A DNA stretch of 64,000 nt from Prunus persica (GCF_000346465.2 NC_034015.1:4743925-4807924); one strand, 5' to 3'. Counted from the stretch's first letter, positions 39,400 through 51,611 are shown. Program-made: numbers and translations. Notes: generated by a model not told the origin, from the letters alone.

Positions 39400-39780
39400 T
39401 AAATGTAAACCGAAAATGAATGAAAGCGACAAATTTATAGAATAAATTTTTAAAACCAACGGCGGTCCTTACAAAAAAACCGTCGTTTAAATTGTAAAAT
39501 CAACGTCGGTATGATCGACGTATATTACAGAAATCCACGTCGGTACATTAATAAAAATGACGTGTTAAATAATCTACCATGACGCGAGTTATTACTTATG
39601 TACTTTAATTTTAGAGTTTACTACGACGGTACCTACAACACTACTGTCGTATTTATTTACCACGTCCGAAGTTAAATGTACCGTCGTATTTTGTAATTCA
39701 TACGTCGTAGTTATATGTAACCGCCGTATTATTTTTTTGAAATGGTTTTATATGTAAGCAACTTTTCGTCTACCTGACAT
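39400..39780 (+). repeat. further CACTA ACGACGG-motif region
   Basis: The motif field resumes after the RPN6 fragment (ACGGCGGTCC, ACCGTCGTTT, CACGTCGGTA, CTACGACGGTACC). There is no coding sequence. It lies upstream of the leader of the first transposon gene. Confidence 0.75.
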
Positions 39781-40824
39781 ACACATGCGCTGTTTCCAAA
39801 CCCGATTAAAAATTTCAATCTTCCAGAGAAAACTTTTAGACTTTTTTCCTTGTCAGAGCACTGTCAGAGTATCTCATCGTCTTCCTCTCGTCTTCTTCGT
39901 CCTCTCTGAACTTAAACATAATCTTCCTCTTGCTTTCATTGCACGCAAAAGGTAAGCTTTCATTTTCACTATTTTGGTTGCTGTTTTGCATGCTCATACG
40001 TTTTTTGTTTGAAAAATCTTTTTACCTTTTTTCTGGCCAAAATCATTTTACTTCTTTCCAAGTTCGATAAAATATACAGACAAAGAGGGAAAGTTTCCAA
40101 CTTTGAAGACAACTACCTCAACTAAATAAGACGACGGTAGCTTCTTATTTACGTGGTTAAATATGTAGACCACGACGGTTCGTCAGTCGTTCTAGCGTCG
40201 TCTGAAAATTGACAAAGTTGTTTTTAAAATTATAGTCTTTTTTTTATTTGCTTGTTTAATTGCAGGTTTGATTTCTCTGAACAATGGTTTTTGTTTTTTC
40301 CTAATTTGATAAAATATAAAGAAAAAGAAAGTAGGGTTGGTATCTAATATAGACGACAGTATCTTATTGTTTTACGTCGTGTGAATGTTAATACCACGAC
40401 GTCATATTAAAATACCGTCGTCTATATAAGATTCCAAAACTTTCTTTCTTGGCCTTGTATTTTATCAAATTAGAAAACAAAAACCATGGTTCAGAAAAAT
40501 CAAATCTGCAATCAAACATTCACAGAGAAAGAAAGAAGGGTTTCGGATCCTTATATAGACGACGGTATATTACTAATGACGTCGTGTGAACATCAATACC
40601 ACGACGTTATATAAATATTTCGTCGTTTATAGTTAATTATCACGTCGTTTATAGTTAATTATTTCGTCGTTGTTTAATTACCTTGGTTTTAAACATTTAT
40701 TACGTCTGAGATTATTTCATTGCATCGTTTAAAATCATATCATACATCGTATTTTATTAATAACCGTCGTTTGTGTTCTTAATCTTTTCCTGAAATATTT
40801 TCACTTGCAGTTTTGTCTGTAAAA
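39781..40824 (+). promoter_or_regulatory. putative leader and leader intron of the first CACTA gene
   Basis: A pyrimidine-rich stretch (39840-39930) resembling a plant 5' UTR ends at CGCAAAAG followed by GTAAGC (donor at 39952). The likely acceptor is CACTTGCAG at 40802-40810, 14 bases before the ATG at 40825. The implied intron of about 859 bp contains many ACGACGG/ACGTCGT motifs. Splice sites are inferred by eye. Confidence 0.6.
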
Positions 40825-43330
40825 ATGGTTTCTCACCAAGACCAAAGTAAGGATTCTGGCTCTAAGAAAAATGGAGGTAAGGAGCTTGGAATGGTACTTC
40901 CTCAAGTGAAGCCTTCGAAGAAGATGAAGTTTGCTTCATCATCTGCTGAGACAGAACCAACCAGCACGACAACAATCTCTGATGATTCAAAGTCTGGTCG
41001 AGGTATGAGCACAATGCCTCGTGTTGTGAAGAGAAAACTTCAGAAACTGAGGCCAATTGTTGAGTACAATAAAAGGGGGAAAGGAATTGGCCAAGCACAT
41101 AGTGAGATGCAGTCCTACATTGGTGTGTTGGCACGCTCCAGAGTTCCACTTGTGGACATGAAATGGGCTCAAATCCCCAAGGATATAAAAGAGCAGATTT
41201 GGGAAGCAGTTGACATTGCTTTTGTGGTAGGTCAAGGGGGCAAGAACTCTGTGTTAGCTTCTGCTGCCAAGAAATGGAAGGATTTCAAGTCTACACTAAC
41301 GAGGCATTATATCCTTCCATACACCAATGACAGGGAGAGATTAAGCCAACCCCCTGAAACATATAAATTCATAGAGAAAGCACAATGGGATGCCTTTGTA
41401 GCTTCAAGGTTATCCAAAGATTTTGAGTCTGTGCATTCTCAACATGCACAGATTAGGGAGAAACTTGAGTACAATCATCGATTGTCTCGAAAAGGATATG
41501 CTGGTTTGGAGGATCAATTGGAGGAAACCATGCCTGGGGTAGAAATTGATCGATCTACCTTATGAAAGAGAGCTAGACAGGACAAACATGGTAACATCCC
41601 GGATCCAAAGGTGGCAGAGAAAGAAAAATTAATTGTAAGCCTACTCACTCTGTTTTAAATTTTTATTAAACTGTGAATAATTCTTATTACGTCTTATGTT
41701 ATATTTTGCGTCGTGTGAATGATATTACCACGTCGAAATTTTTTAAAAAACGTCGTTAAAGGTCTAAATCAGGAATCACTACTCTGTTTTCTGTAATTAT
41801 AGCATAAGATGTCGGTGGTTCATTTTCGCGTCGTTTGTATTGAATTACTACGTCGAAATGTTTTAAACAAGGTCGTTAAAGGTGTGAATATTGAATCATC
41901 CCTCTGTTATATGTAAATAAAGCATAAGACGTCGGTGGTTTATTCATTTCGTCGTTTTAAAAAACTAACCACGTCGGTATAACTACCGTCGTGATAAATT
42001 ATAATAACGTCGATTTATATGTTATTGCGTCGTGTGAAATTATATAATACGTCGTTTGTATATAAATAACCGTCGTGTGTTTTTGTTCTTACTTTTTTAT
42101 ATATCTTTGTTTTAGGATGAATTGCAAAAACAAGTCTCGGAAGGCAAAGTCACTGTATCTGGTAGCAATGATGTGCTGACCATGGCTTTGGGCCCCGAGC
42201 ATCTAGGCAGAGTGAGAGGAGTAGGTGCTGGGATCTCACCAAGGCAATATTTCAATTTACCCAAACCACAGAGAGTGAGCTTTGACGACCGTTTGAAGGA
42301 CAGTTTAAGAGTTCTCCTTCAAGAAGAGACGAAAAAGATGGAAGCTAAGGCAAGGGAAGAGGCTTTAAGGATGGAGGCTAGAACGAAACAATTGGTAGAG
42401 GCTGAGAGGGAGCATTTCCTGAGTCAGCTTTCCCAATTAATTTCCAATTTTGATCCAAGCATGCTTAAACCCAGAATTAGCCAAAGTCCCAAAAATCCAA
42501 TGTCTGACAAAGCAAGCTGCTCTGGAGGTGATGTGAGATCCCTACATTTTGAGGATGATACTGCCAAAAATGGGAAACATCAGGAAGAAAAGGTAACATA
42601 TCTGAACTTTGAATTCTCTGTTTTTTTTAAAACCATTAGACGTCGTTATTATTAATAAAACCGTCGTTTGAAATACATACCACGACGATTTTAAAAATAA
42701 ACCGTCTTTTGTATTTCAATACCACATCGTATTTAGTTTACTTGTTTTACACGCCATTAAACGTCGTTATTTTTAAAACTTTGTGGTTTTTAGACGACGG
42801 AGTTAGTCATTCCCGACGTAATAGATGAAGAGAAGAAAGAAGAAAAACAAGATGAAAAGGAGAAAGAAGATGACGACCAGGTATGTTCACATAACTTTGC
42901 CTTTTTTATTTGTTTTTCAAAATTCCAGACGTCTATATTTTTCTTTAAACCGTCGTTTGTTTACAACTTAGACGGCGGAATTTTTTTTAAGACGTAATAA
43001 ATTATTCACCACGACGGTTTTTTCACCGTCGTTTAAATTCTTTTCAGACGACGTTTTATTCCTTAAACCGTCGTTTTTATTGAATTACCACGTCATTTTT
43101 TTTATTTCTTTAAACAGGTTATTAAAGTTGTTGATTATTCAAATATGGAGGCGCCATCTTCTTTAAAATCCCTTTGTCGTTATGTGGAAATGACACTCGT
43201 GCGTCAGGATAAGACCCTGCACTTTACAATTGATAAGGAGGTGTTTGGTCTAGAGCGCGATACCTTCCTCCTGCCTGAAGATATTACACAATTTGCAGGC
43301 ATGGAAGAAATAGGAGCCACTGTCATTGCT

Positions 43331-43714
43331 GTATATATGAGGTTTGTCATTCTAAAATAATACGTCGTTGGTTTATTTATTGCGTCGTCTTAACTAACTA
43401 ACCACGTCGTTAGTATGTACCGTCGTGATAAATATATTATAACGTCGTTGTCTATTTCAGTACGTCGTGTGAAATTCTATAATACGTCGTTTTGTTATAC
43501 ATAACCGTCGTGTGTTTTTTTTGTATATATGAGGTTTGTCATTCTAAAATAATACGTCGTTGGTTTATTTATTGCGTCGTCTTAACTAACTAACCACGTC
43601 GTTAGTATGTACCGTCGTGATAAATATATTATAACGTCGTTGTCTATTTCAGTACGTCATGTGAAATTTTATAATATGTCGTTTTGTTATACATAACCGT
43701 CGTGTGTTTTTTTG
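43331..43714 (+). repeat. 192-bp tandem duplication spanning a splice donor
   Basis: 43331-43522 is repeated almost exactly at 43523-43714. The unit starts GTATATATGAGGTTTGTC, the last bases of exon 4 plus its GT donor, and contains several ACGTCGT/CCGTCGT motifs. The copies differ at a few positions, for example ACGTCGT to ACGTCAT. The second donor lies in what is now intron. Confidence 0.9.
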
Positions 43715-43757
43715 TGCTGACTTGTTTATATTATTTTATATATTTAGGTACTTACAC

Positions 43758-45864
43758 TGACAGGACCCGACCCAATTTCCGCTTTGGAATCCGAGTCGAA
43801 TCCTGTGCGTGTCCGACATCTGGCTAATGTCGGGCACAAAAGACCTTTTTACCCTTCTCGTTTCAAATTCTTTCCAAATTTCCCTTAGACTTCTGCCGAA
43901 AATTCGGCAGAGTCTCCCCTATATTTTGACAAATCCCAAATTCTTCCGCCTGTTAAACAGTCAATAAATTCACACCAACTGCCAGAATATCTCAAGTAAC
44001 CATTCTCAACTCTAGTTTCTCAATTTCAACTAGATATCAGAGTATTTTCTAAGGCTTTCGAGGTTTCAAGGATTTTCTTCAAAACTCTACCTTTCTTGAT
44101 GGCGCGGAAGCTATGTATGCCCGGTGGTGGATCCCGCATACTTCTACGGCCTGGGGGCGTAAAACAGATTGAAAATGTGAGTGGACAAAAATAATGTTCT
44201 TGAAAACAATTTTTATAAGCATAATAACCCCCATAACAATAACTTGATAAGTAAGGCTAAGGTTCACCTGTGTTTAATATAAGGTTTTCATCTGAAAATA
44301 AATATAATCGTAAGCCTATAGCTTCGTAACACTGAACAATTATATAAAGATACAAAAGGCGCAAATATCAAAGTAACTGGTTTGAAATAGTTGAAAATCA
44401 TAACTGAATAAAAGAGTTGAAAATCCTTTGAAAATACCACCTACTTGTACCCCTGTCATAACCGTCAATTCCCCTGGCAGGTCTCGGGCGCCACGCAGTC
44501 CACCCGAGCCGCAAACTGGCGAAATCAGGGGACTATGATCAGCCTGATCTTGCCGGCAGATTCCTCGATGACACCAAGTCAGCTCGAGTCGCTCTGGCAG
44601 GATGCAGGGGACCGTAGTCAGCCTGATCCGCAATCCTGGCAGGTCTCGGGGACACAAAGTCAGCCGAGCCGCAATCCTGGCAGGTCTCGGGACACCAAGT
44701 CTGCCGAGCCGCAAATCCTGGCACTCACGGTCCGAGCGTCCCCGTAACTCGTGAGGCAAAGTCAAGTGCACTGACATAAACTGAAATCGGACTGGATGTC
44801 CGTAGACATCGGTCCAACTCTGGGTAATCACCATAAATAAATGGGTACGAGGTGGTTTTAAAATAAATTCCTTTAGAAAAATCTGATTAATAACTGAAAT
44901 CTCAAATTGTGCTGCTATTTCATCTGCCATAAGCCTCAAAATCTGTTTTCTATAACTCTTAAGCATGTAAAAGTAAGCAGCACACAACTCATAGAACTAT
45001 TTCTGTATTAATCATGCTCGGAAACACAATAAAGCTTACTCAAGATCAAATAAGGAATTTAGTCAAATAAACCCGTTTATAAAAACTCTTTTATATAAAA
45101 TCAATATAAAATCACTTATAAAATCTTATTTATGGAAAACCTCTGGAAAACCTCTATATAACTCATTTATATAAAATAATTCATGAATGAAAGTCCACTC
45201 ACAGATGGTCCGAGCTACTTTGACCCTTCGAAGGTCTCTTTTGCAATCCTGTCGGGCTCCTGGTGCCTTACTCGACCGATTTGGTGGAAAATTGAAGGAG
45301 AAAATCGAGCTGCAAGTTCGGGTGGTTTCGGACGAATCTCCGTCGAAAAACATGGTTTTTCGATCAACTCCGAGCAGCCCAAGGGTGGAGGTCGGTCAGG
45401 TTTTGACGGCGAGAGGGAGGCGGACCCGATGGTACCCACGGCGGAGATCAGCTCGGCATGTGGTGGCCGGGCCGTCGCCGAGAAGGCGAAGGGTCGCACG
45501 GCCAAGTCGCGCGGAAGGAGAGAGAGAGGAGAGAGAGAGAACTGACGAGGGAGAGGAGAGAGAAAGATATAAAAATCTGACTTTTTGACCAAATTACCGT
45601 TTTGCCCTTCGCGGTTTTTAGACCATATCTTCTTCGTTACAGCTCCGATCCGGGTCTACTCCGTGTCCACGAACTCGTTTCACCGCGCTCTACGCAATGG
45701 TGTAAGCGGAATGCCCAAATTCTTTCTCGACTAAAAAGTCAATTTTCCCCCTATTAAATAATGCGAGGGCAAAATAGTCTTTTCGCTAGAAGATATTTTC
45801 CTTACTTTTTAGATATTTTCTTTCTTTTTAGATATTTTGTTTTGGTTTGTTTTGGGTTCTTACA
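43758..45864 (-). mobile_element. solo LTR inserted in a CACTA protease exon
   Basis: Starts TGACAGGACCCGACCC and ends GGGTTCTTACA; on the minus strand it reads TGTAAGAACCC...TGTCA. It is flanked by the 5-bp duplication TACAC (43753-43757 and 45865-45869). Length is 2,107 bp. It belongs to the same family as the solo LTR at 30981 and the gypsy LTRs. A minisatellite of about 45 bp around CCTGGCAGGTCTCGGG lies at 44630-44720. It splits an exon ten bases after its start. No internal region remains. Open frames of 120-215 codons inside it have no domain. Confidence 0.92.
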
Positions 45865-46810
45865 TACACGATATTTTGAAACGAGCAAATATGTGCAGCA
45901 TGGTTGGCTTTATCGATCCTGCTACAGTTAGTGCCAGCTCTGGCACAATAGCTGACAGATCACGCCTACTAGCAGCTCGACTTCAGAGGACTGACGGTGA
46001 ACAGATTTTCCTGATGCCTTACAATCCAGGGTTAGTCTCCTTAACAGGATTTTGTTTTTATGATTTTCAATAAATGACAGCGTATAAACTAACCACGTCG
46101 GTGTTTTATTTTATTGAGTCGTTTGAAACTACTAGCCACGTCGGTAGTTATATATCGTCGTGATAAATGTATAATGTCGTCGATTGCTACTTTATTTCGT
46201 CGTGTGAAATATTATAATACGTCGTTTTTGTAAATAACCGTCGTTTTTATATTAATTTTGTGCAGCCGTAATTGGATCTTGCTGATTGTAAGAGCAAAGA
46301 GAGAAACCGTCTATTTTCTGGATCCTCTGCCAGGAAATCGTGTGGTCGATGAAGAGGCCAAAAACATCGTGAACAGTGCTATAAAAATTTATAATTCTCA
46401 CATAGCCAGACCAGGCCGTAAGGCAGTAATTTGGAAAACTCTGTCAGGCACACCAAAGCAACCCAGCAGTGTCGAATGCGGGTATTATGTGATGCGCTTC
46501 ATGAGGGACATCATCATGGATCCTTCCTTGGGGTTTGAGAAGAAGGTAAGAAGAAATTACCTTCATACATTTTACGTCGTTTTTTGTATTATCAACGACG
46601 GTCATGTAAAATTACCGTCGTTGAATAGATATAGTACGTCGGTTATGAAAAATATCGTCGCCTGTGATTGAATTTCTTTTTATTTATAAACCCTAATAGT
46701 CATTGTTTATGCAGTATGCCAAGGGAAAACAGGAAGCGCCATACCCCCAAGAAGCAATTGATGAAGTTCGGAATGAATGGGCAGAGTTTGTTTGCCTTAA
46801 CCTGAAATAG
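45865..46810 (+). pseudogene. Ulp1-like (C48) protease part of the CACTA gene
   Basis: The 3' half of the accessory gene, after the solo LTR. The region HDILKRANMCSMVGFIDPA begins the domain. Exon 5 ends at 46030 (YNPG) and exon 6 opens with RNWILLIV. The catalytic set of Ulp1 enzymes is His, Asp, Gln, Cys. Here Asp is in YFLDPL (46321), Gln precedes PSSVECGYY by the usual six residues, and Cys is in ECGYYVMRFM (46477). The residue expected to be His before Trp is Asn (AAT, 46270). Exon 7 encodes EVRNEWAEF and stops at 46808. Family members cleave SUMO-like proteins; activity here is unlikely. Confidence 0.82.
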
Positions 46811-47500
46811 GGGAATTATTGAACACTTGATATTTATGTATAATGTACAGATTTTGTCTATAATATATAATGTAAAAATTTGTTGAGGTTTTCTTAAATA
46901 AAAAAAAAACAAACATACAAATTGCCTAACCGACGTGTAATACTTTTCCAACGACCTAATAAAGTCAAAAACCGTCGTTTTTTGTTGTTTCGTTTTAAAC
47001 AAATCCGACGTAAAAGGATATTTAGACGACGTTCTTTGAACAATTGAGTCGTTTATGGTTTACAACGTCTTCAATTTCTTAAGGGTTCAGGGTAGTACTT
47101 TGTAACGACAGCGGTTAAGTCGTGGAATATATATTTTACGTCGGATAGTTAAATATCCGCCATGGTTTCTCATTTAAACGACGTCATTTTAACAACTTAG
47201 TCGTCTATTACAATTTACAACGTCTACAATTTATTAACACCGACGTGGTTTGTTGTTGTGATAAGAATATTTTATTATTTTTATATCAAAATATTCAAAA
47301 TAAATTTAAAATAAATCAGAAAAATGCAAAGTCAACTCCTATGAAGTCATTGATATATTTTCTTCCCCCTAAACCTTGAAAAAATTCATTTTAACTAACA
47401 AAAATTTAAAATGACCATCCAAAACAAAATTGTTTTGATGAGTCATAAAATCACTTCTAGTTTTATATTTGGCTCTTATTCTTATACTTCTAACCCTGAA
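46811..47500 (+). repeat. intergenic CACTA region with ACGTCG motifs
   Basis: The 3' flank of the accessory gene begins with an AT-rich stretch suited to polyadenylation (AATAAAAAAAAAAC near 46895). ACGACGT/CCGTCGT motifs follow at about 46930-47250, then 250 bp of motif-poor AT-rich DNA just upstream of the TNP2 leader. No gene is seen. Confidence 0.7.
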
Positions 47501-48251
47501 CCCTAAAATTTTCAGATTTCGCGCAACATAACATTCGCTCTCTCACTTCTGCTCTAATTAAAAGTTGCACTCTCCAGGCTCCGTTGAATCTGTGAGCTCG
47601 TCCAACCTGTAAGTACAAACCCTATCTTCCCCTTGTAAATTCATTGAATGATATTAGGTTGTTTTGTTAAAGGGTTTTAGGTATATGCTTTGAGATCTGT
47701 TAATAATGTGTTTATAGGTATGGGTTCATGGATTTTCTGTTTAATGGGTTCATGGATTTTCTGTTTAATGGGTTCATGGATTACATTATCTGTTATGTTG
47801 AATTGGGAATGGATTTAATTTTGTCGGATCTTTTAATCACCCTATGTTATGTTGAATTGGGAATGGATTTATTGTTTTCATGCTTGGTTTCATGTATATG
47901 TTGGTTTCTTGCTTGGTTTCATATATATGTTGTGTTCTTAATGGGTTTTGGGTTCTTGAAAATAAACTGAGACACGACGCCTTTTTAGGCATACGACGAC
48001 GATTACACGACGGTTTATGAAAAAACCGTCGTTGTATTACTTATACACGACGCTTTTTTCATAAACCGTCGTTTGTATTACTTATATTAGACGACGTCTG
48101 TTGAAAATCCGTCGTCTATATATGCCAAATACGTCTGTTTTTGTTTAAAACCCGTCGTCTCTGTTGTGTATTACTTGCTATTAGATCTTTGTATAATCTG
48201 CTATAGTGATGGTCATTGCCTGTATTTTCACTTTATTATAGATAATAGGTT
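47501..48251 (+). promoter_or_regulatory. putative leader and leader intron of the TNP2 gene
   Basis: A leader-like stretch ends TCCAACCT followed by GTAAGT (donor 47609). The acceptor is TTATTATAG at about 48241 (or AATAG at 48248), just before ATG 48252. The intron of about 630 bp holds a 24-bp tandem repeat (about 47720-47785, unit ATGGGTTCATGG then ATTTTCTGTTTA), a related duplication of GTTATGTTGAATTGGG, and a cluster of ACGACGG/CCGTCGT motifs (47970-48160). That cluster includes a perfect 10-bp-arm hairpin at 48007-48032. Confidence 0.6.
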
Positions 48252-51200
48252 ATGGTGCCGGAGATGGATAAGTCATGGATGCACTCGGATAGAAGATCGA
48301 AGGCATATGAGTTTGGGGTGGAAGCATTTTTGAACTTTGCTGTAGAAAATCTTCTAACTACAACACATATCCGTTGTCCATGTGTTAAATGTGTTAATTT
48401 GAAGTTGTTTGGGGTTGGAATTATAAGGGATCACTTATACTTTAATGGAATTGACCAAAGCTAAAGAATTGGACATTTCACGGAGAACCTTGGGAAGCAA
48501 CTACTAATGCTAGTACAAATGTTGAAGAAGATGATGGCCATAGTAGGTACAGTTTTGTGTCTGAAGAAATTGATATGGATGATAATGATTTTGGTGATTT
48601 TGGTTCCGATCCGTATGAGTTTGCCAATGTGATTGGGGATGGAGATCAACCAGTGTACCCTGGTTGTAGAAAGTACACGAAGTTATCGGCATTAGTGAAG
48701 TTGTATAATTTGAAGGCAAAACATGGGATGAGTGATGTCTGTTTTACAGAATTATTGATACTTCAAGGCGATTTGCTTCCAGAAGGAAATACAATACCAA
48801 CCTCTATGTATGAGGCTAAAAAGACTTTGTGTGCATTGGGGCTGAGTTATGAGAAAATGCACGCATGCCCCAATGATTGCATCTTGTATAGGAAGGAGTA
48901 TGAGGATTCAACTAATTGTCCTACTTGTGGTATCTCAAGGTGGAAGGAAGGCAAAGATTCAATCTTGAAAGAGGGTGTGCCAGCGAAGGTGGTGTGGTAT
49001 TTTCCTCCAATTCCAAGGTTTAAAAGGATGTTTCAATCACATGAGACAGCTAAGAGTTTGACTTGGCATGCTGCTAGAAAATCAATTGACGGTCAGATGT
49101 CTCATCCGGCGGATTCCCCGTCTTGGAAACTTCTTGATGATAAATGGCCTGAGTTTGGTAATGAGCCGAGAAACTTGAGATTGGCTCTTTCATCTGACGG
49201 GTTCAATCCCCACAGTTCTCAAGTAGTAGATATAGTTGTTGGCCGGTTATCTTAGTTACATATAATCTCCCTCCATGGCTGTGCATGAAACGAAAGTTCA
49301 TGATGTTAACCTTATTGATTTCCGGTCCTAAACAACCCGGAAATGATATAGACGTCTACTTGGAGCCTTTGATTGATGATTTAAAATCTTTGTGGGATGG
49401 GATTAGAGGAGTGTATGATGCACATAATGGAGAATATTTTACACTCAGAGCTGCATTAATGTGGACAATTAATGATTTCCCCGCCTATGGAAACTTATCT
49501 GGTTGTGTTGTTAAAGGATATAAGGCTTGTCCAATATGCGGCGATGATACACCTAGTCACAGGTTGAAAAATGGCCACAAAATTTGTTACATTGGGCATA
49601 GAAAATGGTTACCAATCAATCATCCATATAGGAGGCAACGTGCAGCTTTTAATGGGAAACCTGAATATGGCATACCTCTGGAGCCATTAACCGGAGAAGA
49701 AGTGCTGCATATGGTTGAAAATTGTGACAGAGTTTGTTGGAAGAAGAAATCAATATTCTTTGATCTCGAGTATTGGAAATACCTTCCTGTGAGGCATGCC
49801 CTAGATGTTATGCACATTGAGAAGAATGTTTACGATAGTATTATTGGTACATTGCTGGAGATCCCTGGAAAAAATAAAGATGGGATTGCTGCTCGATTAG
49901 ATTTATTGAACATGGGGGTCAAAACTGATTTGCAACCCGAGTATGGAGAAAGACGTACTCGTTTGCCTCCTGGGCCTTGGAATTTGTCAAGAGCAGAGAA
50001 AAGAGAGGTTTGCAATTCTTTCTATGGTATGAAGGTCCCTGAAGGTTATTCTTCAAATATTAAAAATCTTGTATCTTTACAAGATTCAAGACTTCTTGGC
50101 CTTAAATCACATGATTGTCATACCTTAATGCAACAATTGCTCCCTGTGGCAATTCGTTCTGTTTTGGAGAAGCCTGCAAGGTATGCAATAACTCGTTTGT
50201 GCTTCTTCTTCAATGCTATATGTGCAAAGACTGTTGATGTTTCCAAGCTAGATAAGTTGGAAGAAGATGTAGTAGTTACTCTGTGTTTGCTTGAGAAGTA
50301 CTTTCCCCCTTCATTCTTTGATATTATGGTTCATCTAGTAGTACATCTTGTCAGAGAAGTTCGTCTATGTGGGCCAGTATATTTTAGGTGGATGTATCCG
50401 TTTGAAAGATATATGAAAGTGCTGAAGGGGTATGTTCAGAATCGTACTCGTCCCGAAGGTTGCATTGCTGAGCGGTATATAGCTAAAGAAGCGGTAGAGT
50501 TTTGTACTCAGCATTTATCTGATGTTAGTACAGTTGGAGTGCCTTCAAGCCAAAAGATGGGACTTTCAAAGCCATTATCAGGTTGCACAGTGAGCGTAGT
50601 TGATCAAGACCTGTTGAATCAAGCACATCTATATGTCTTGGAGAATACGGAGGAAGTCCTACCTTATATCGAGTACGTATGAGTTTTATTCTTTAAGTTT
50701 CCATTTTAAATTATTTCTTATGTTTATCTTCTATATTTGGGACCGTAATGCTTGAACTTTTCGTGTCATGTAGGCAACATATGATCCACATCAAGACTGC
50801 TTATCCAAAATTTAGAAAGAGAACAAAGTGGCTGCAGGATAAGCACAATAGCACTTTCATTCAATGGCTACGCTTCAAGGTATATGTTGTTGAATAACAT
50901 ATTTCTCTTTTAATTTTCTTCTTATTTCTATGTCAGATTGAATTAAGATATATGATTAATTTGCAGGTTCAAAGTGAACTTGAGGAAGACAATCATGGCG
51001 TATCAGAAAATTTAAGGTGGCTAGCAGCTGGTCCAAACATGGCAGTGCCATTATATAGGAGCTATCTTATTAAAGGTATTAAATTCAATATCAAGGCACA
51101 AGATGATGTGCGGACAACTCAAAATAGTGGAGTTTATTTACTTGCACATACCATGCAAGTTGCTAGTGCCAAGGATAAAAACCCAATTCTCTCAAATATG

Positions 51201-51611
51201 GGTTTCTATGGTGTCATTCAAGAAATTTGGGACCTTGACTACCAAAAGTTTACAATCCCAGTCTTTAGGTGTGATTGGATAGATAGTTCTGGTCTTGTAG
51301 TCAACGAACTTGGATTTACCCTTGTAGATTTGAGTAAAATTGGACATAGGAATGACCAATTTGTTTTGGCTTCTCAAGTCAAACAAATATTTTTTGTTGA
51401 CGACCCGATGCATCGTGGTTGGTCGGTAGTGTTATCAATGCCTAATAGAGAATATAATGATGTTATTGGTGATGAAGTCTTAGGTGATGTGATAATTGAG
51501 TGTGAGCCATTTACTAGAGGGATGCCAAATGTTGACACATTTGATGAACTGGTGGGTGAGTTAGGCGGTCAAAATATTCGAGATGGGTGTGAAGATATAT
51601 GGATTGAATGA
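48252..51611 (+). pseudogene. TNP2: CACTA TNP2-type transposase (TNPD-like), two frameshifts
   Basis: Catalyses cut-and-paste transposition in En/Spm elements. Exons 48252-50672, 50774-50879 and 50967-51611 have GT/AG borders; allowing for two missing bases they total 1,057 codons. Visible domains in order: Transpos_assoc (KSWMHSDRRSKAYEFGV, RCPCVKC); the cysteine motif CPNDCILYRKEY..NCPTCG; the Transposase_21 core (VVWYFPPIPRFKRMF, LALSSDGFNPHS, PWLCMKRKFMMLTLLISGP, GYKACPICGDD, HALDVMHIEKNV); a DUF4218-type region (YFPPSFFDIMVHLVVHLVRE, YMKVLKGYVQNRTRPEG); and in exon 3 a DUF4216-type region (YGVIQEIWDLDY, DPMHRGWSVVLSMP). Lesions: a one-base deletion creates TAA at 48462, and another near 49222 leads to a stop at 49253. 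Otherwise the frame is clean, so loss of function is recent or is partly sequencing error. Confidence 0.93.

Larger units (their letters stand above)
40825..46810 (+). pseudogene. CACTA accessory gene: transposase_24-type region plus Ulp1-like protease
   Basis: Seven coding exons by consensus splice sites and frame continuity: 40825-41634, 42116-42592, 42794-42880, 43118-43341, 43748-46030 (holding a solo LTR), 46266-46545 and 46715-46810. With the LTR and one TSD removed, the exons sum to a whole number of codons (714 aa). Residues about 70-340 look like the plant transposase_24 (Ptta/En/Spm) family: RGKGIGQAHSEMQSYIG, SRKGYAGLE and LGPEHLGRVRGVGAGISP. A charged coiled-coil-like stretch (RVLLQEETKKMEAKAREEA) follows. 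Residues about 530-714 are a C48 (Ulp1-like) cysteine protease region. Lesions: in-frame TGA at 41563 (codon 247, Trp expected), the LTR insertion at 43758, and Asn at the catalytic His position. A TNPA-like DNA-binding role is inference. Confidence 0.85.

Noticed and set aside
44340..45592. Open frames of 120-215 codons inside the solo LTR at 43758-45864, and similar ones at 31657-31923 and 45183-45592.
   Set aside because: They lie in LTR sequence, on both strands, are low-complexity or tandem-repeat driven, and show no domain.
47728..47970. A hydrophobic 80-codon frame suggesting a small membrane protein.
   Set aside because: It lies within the TNP2 leader intron, is made largely of a 24-bp tandem repeat and T-rich sequence, and has no family match I recognise.
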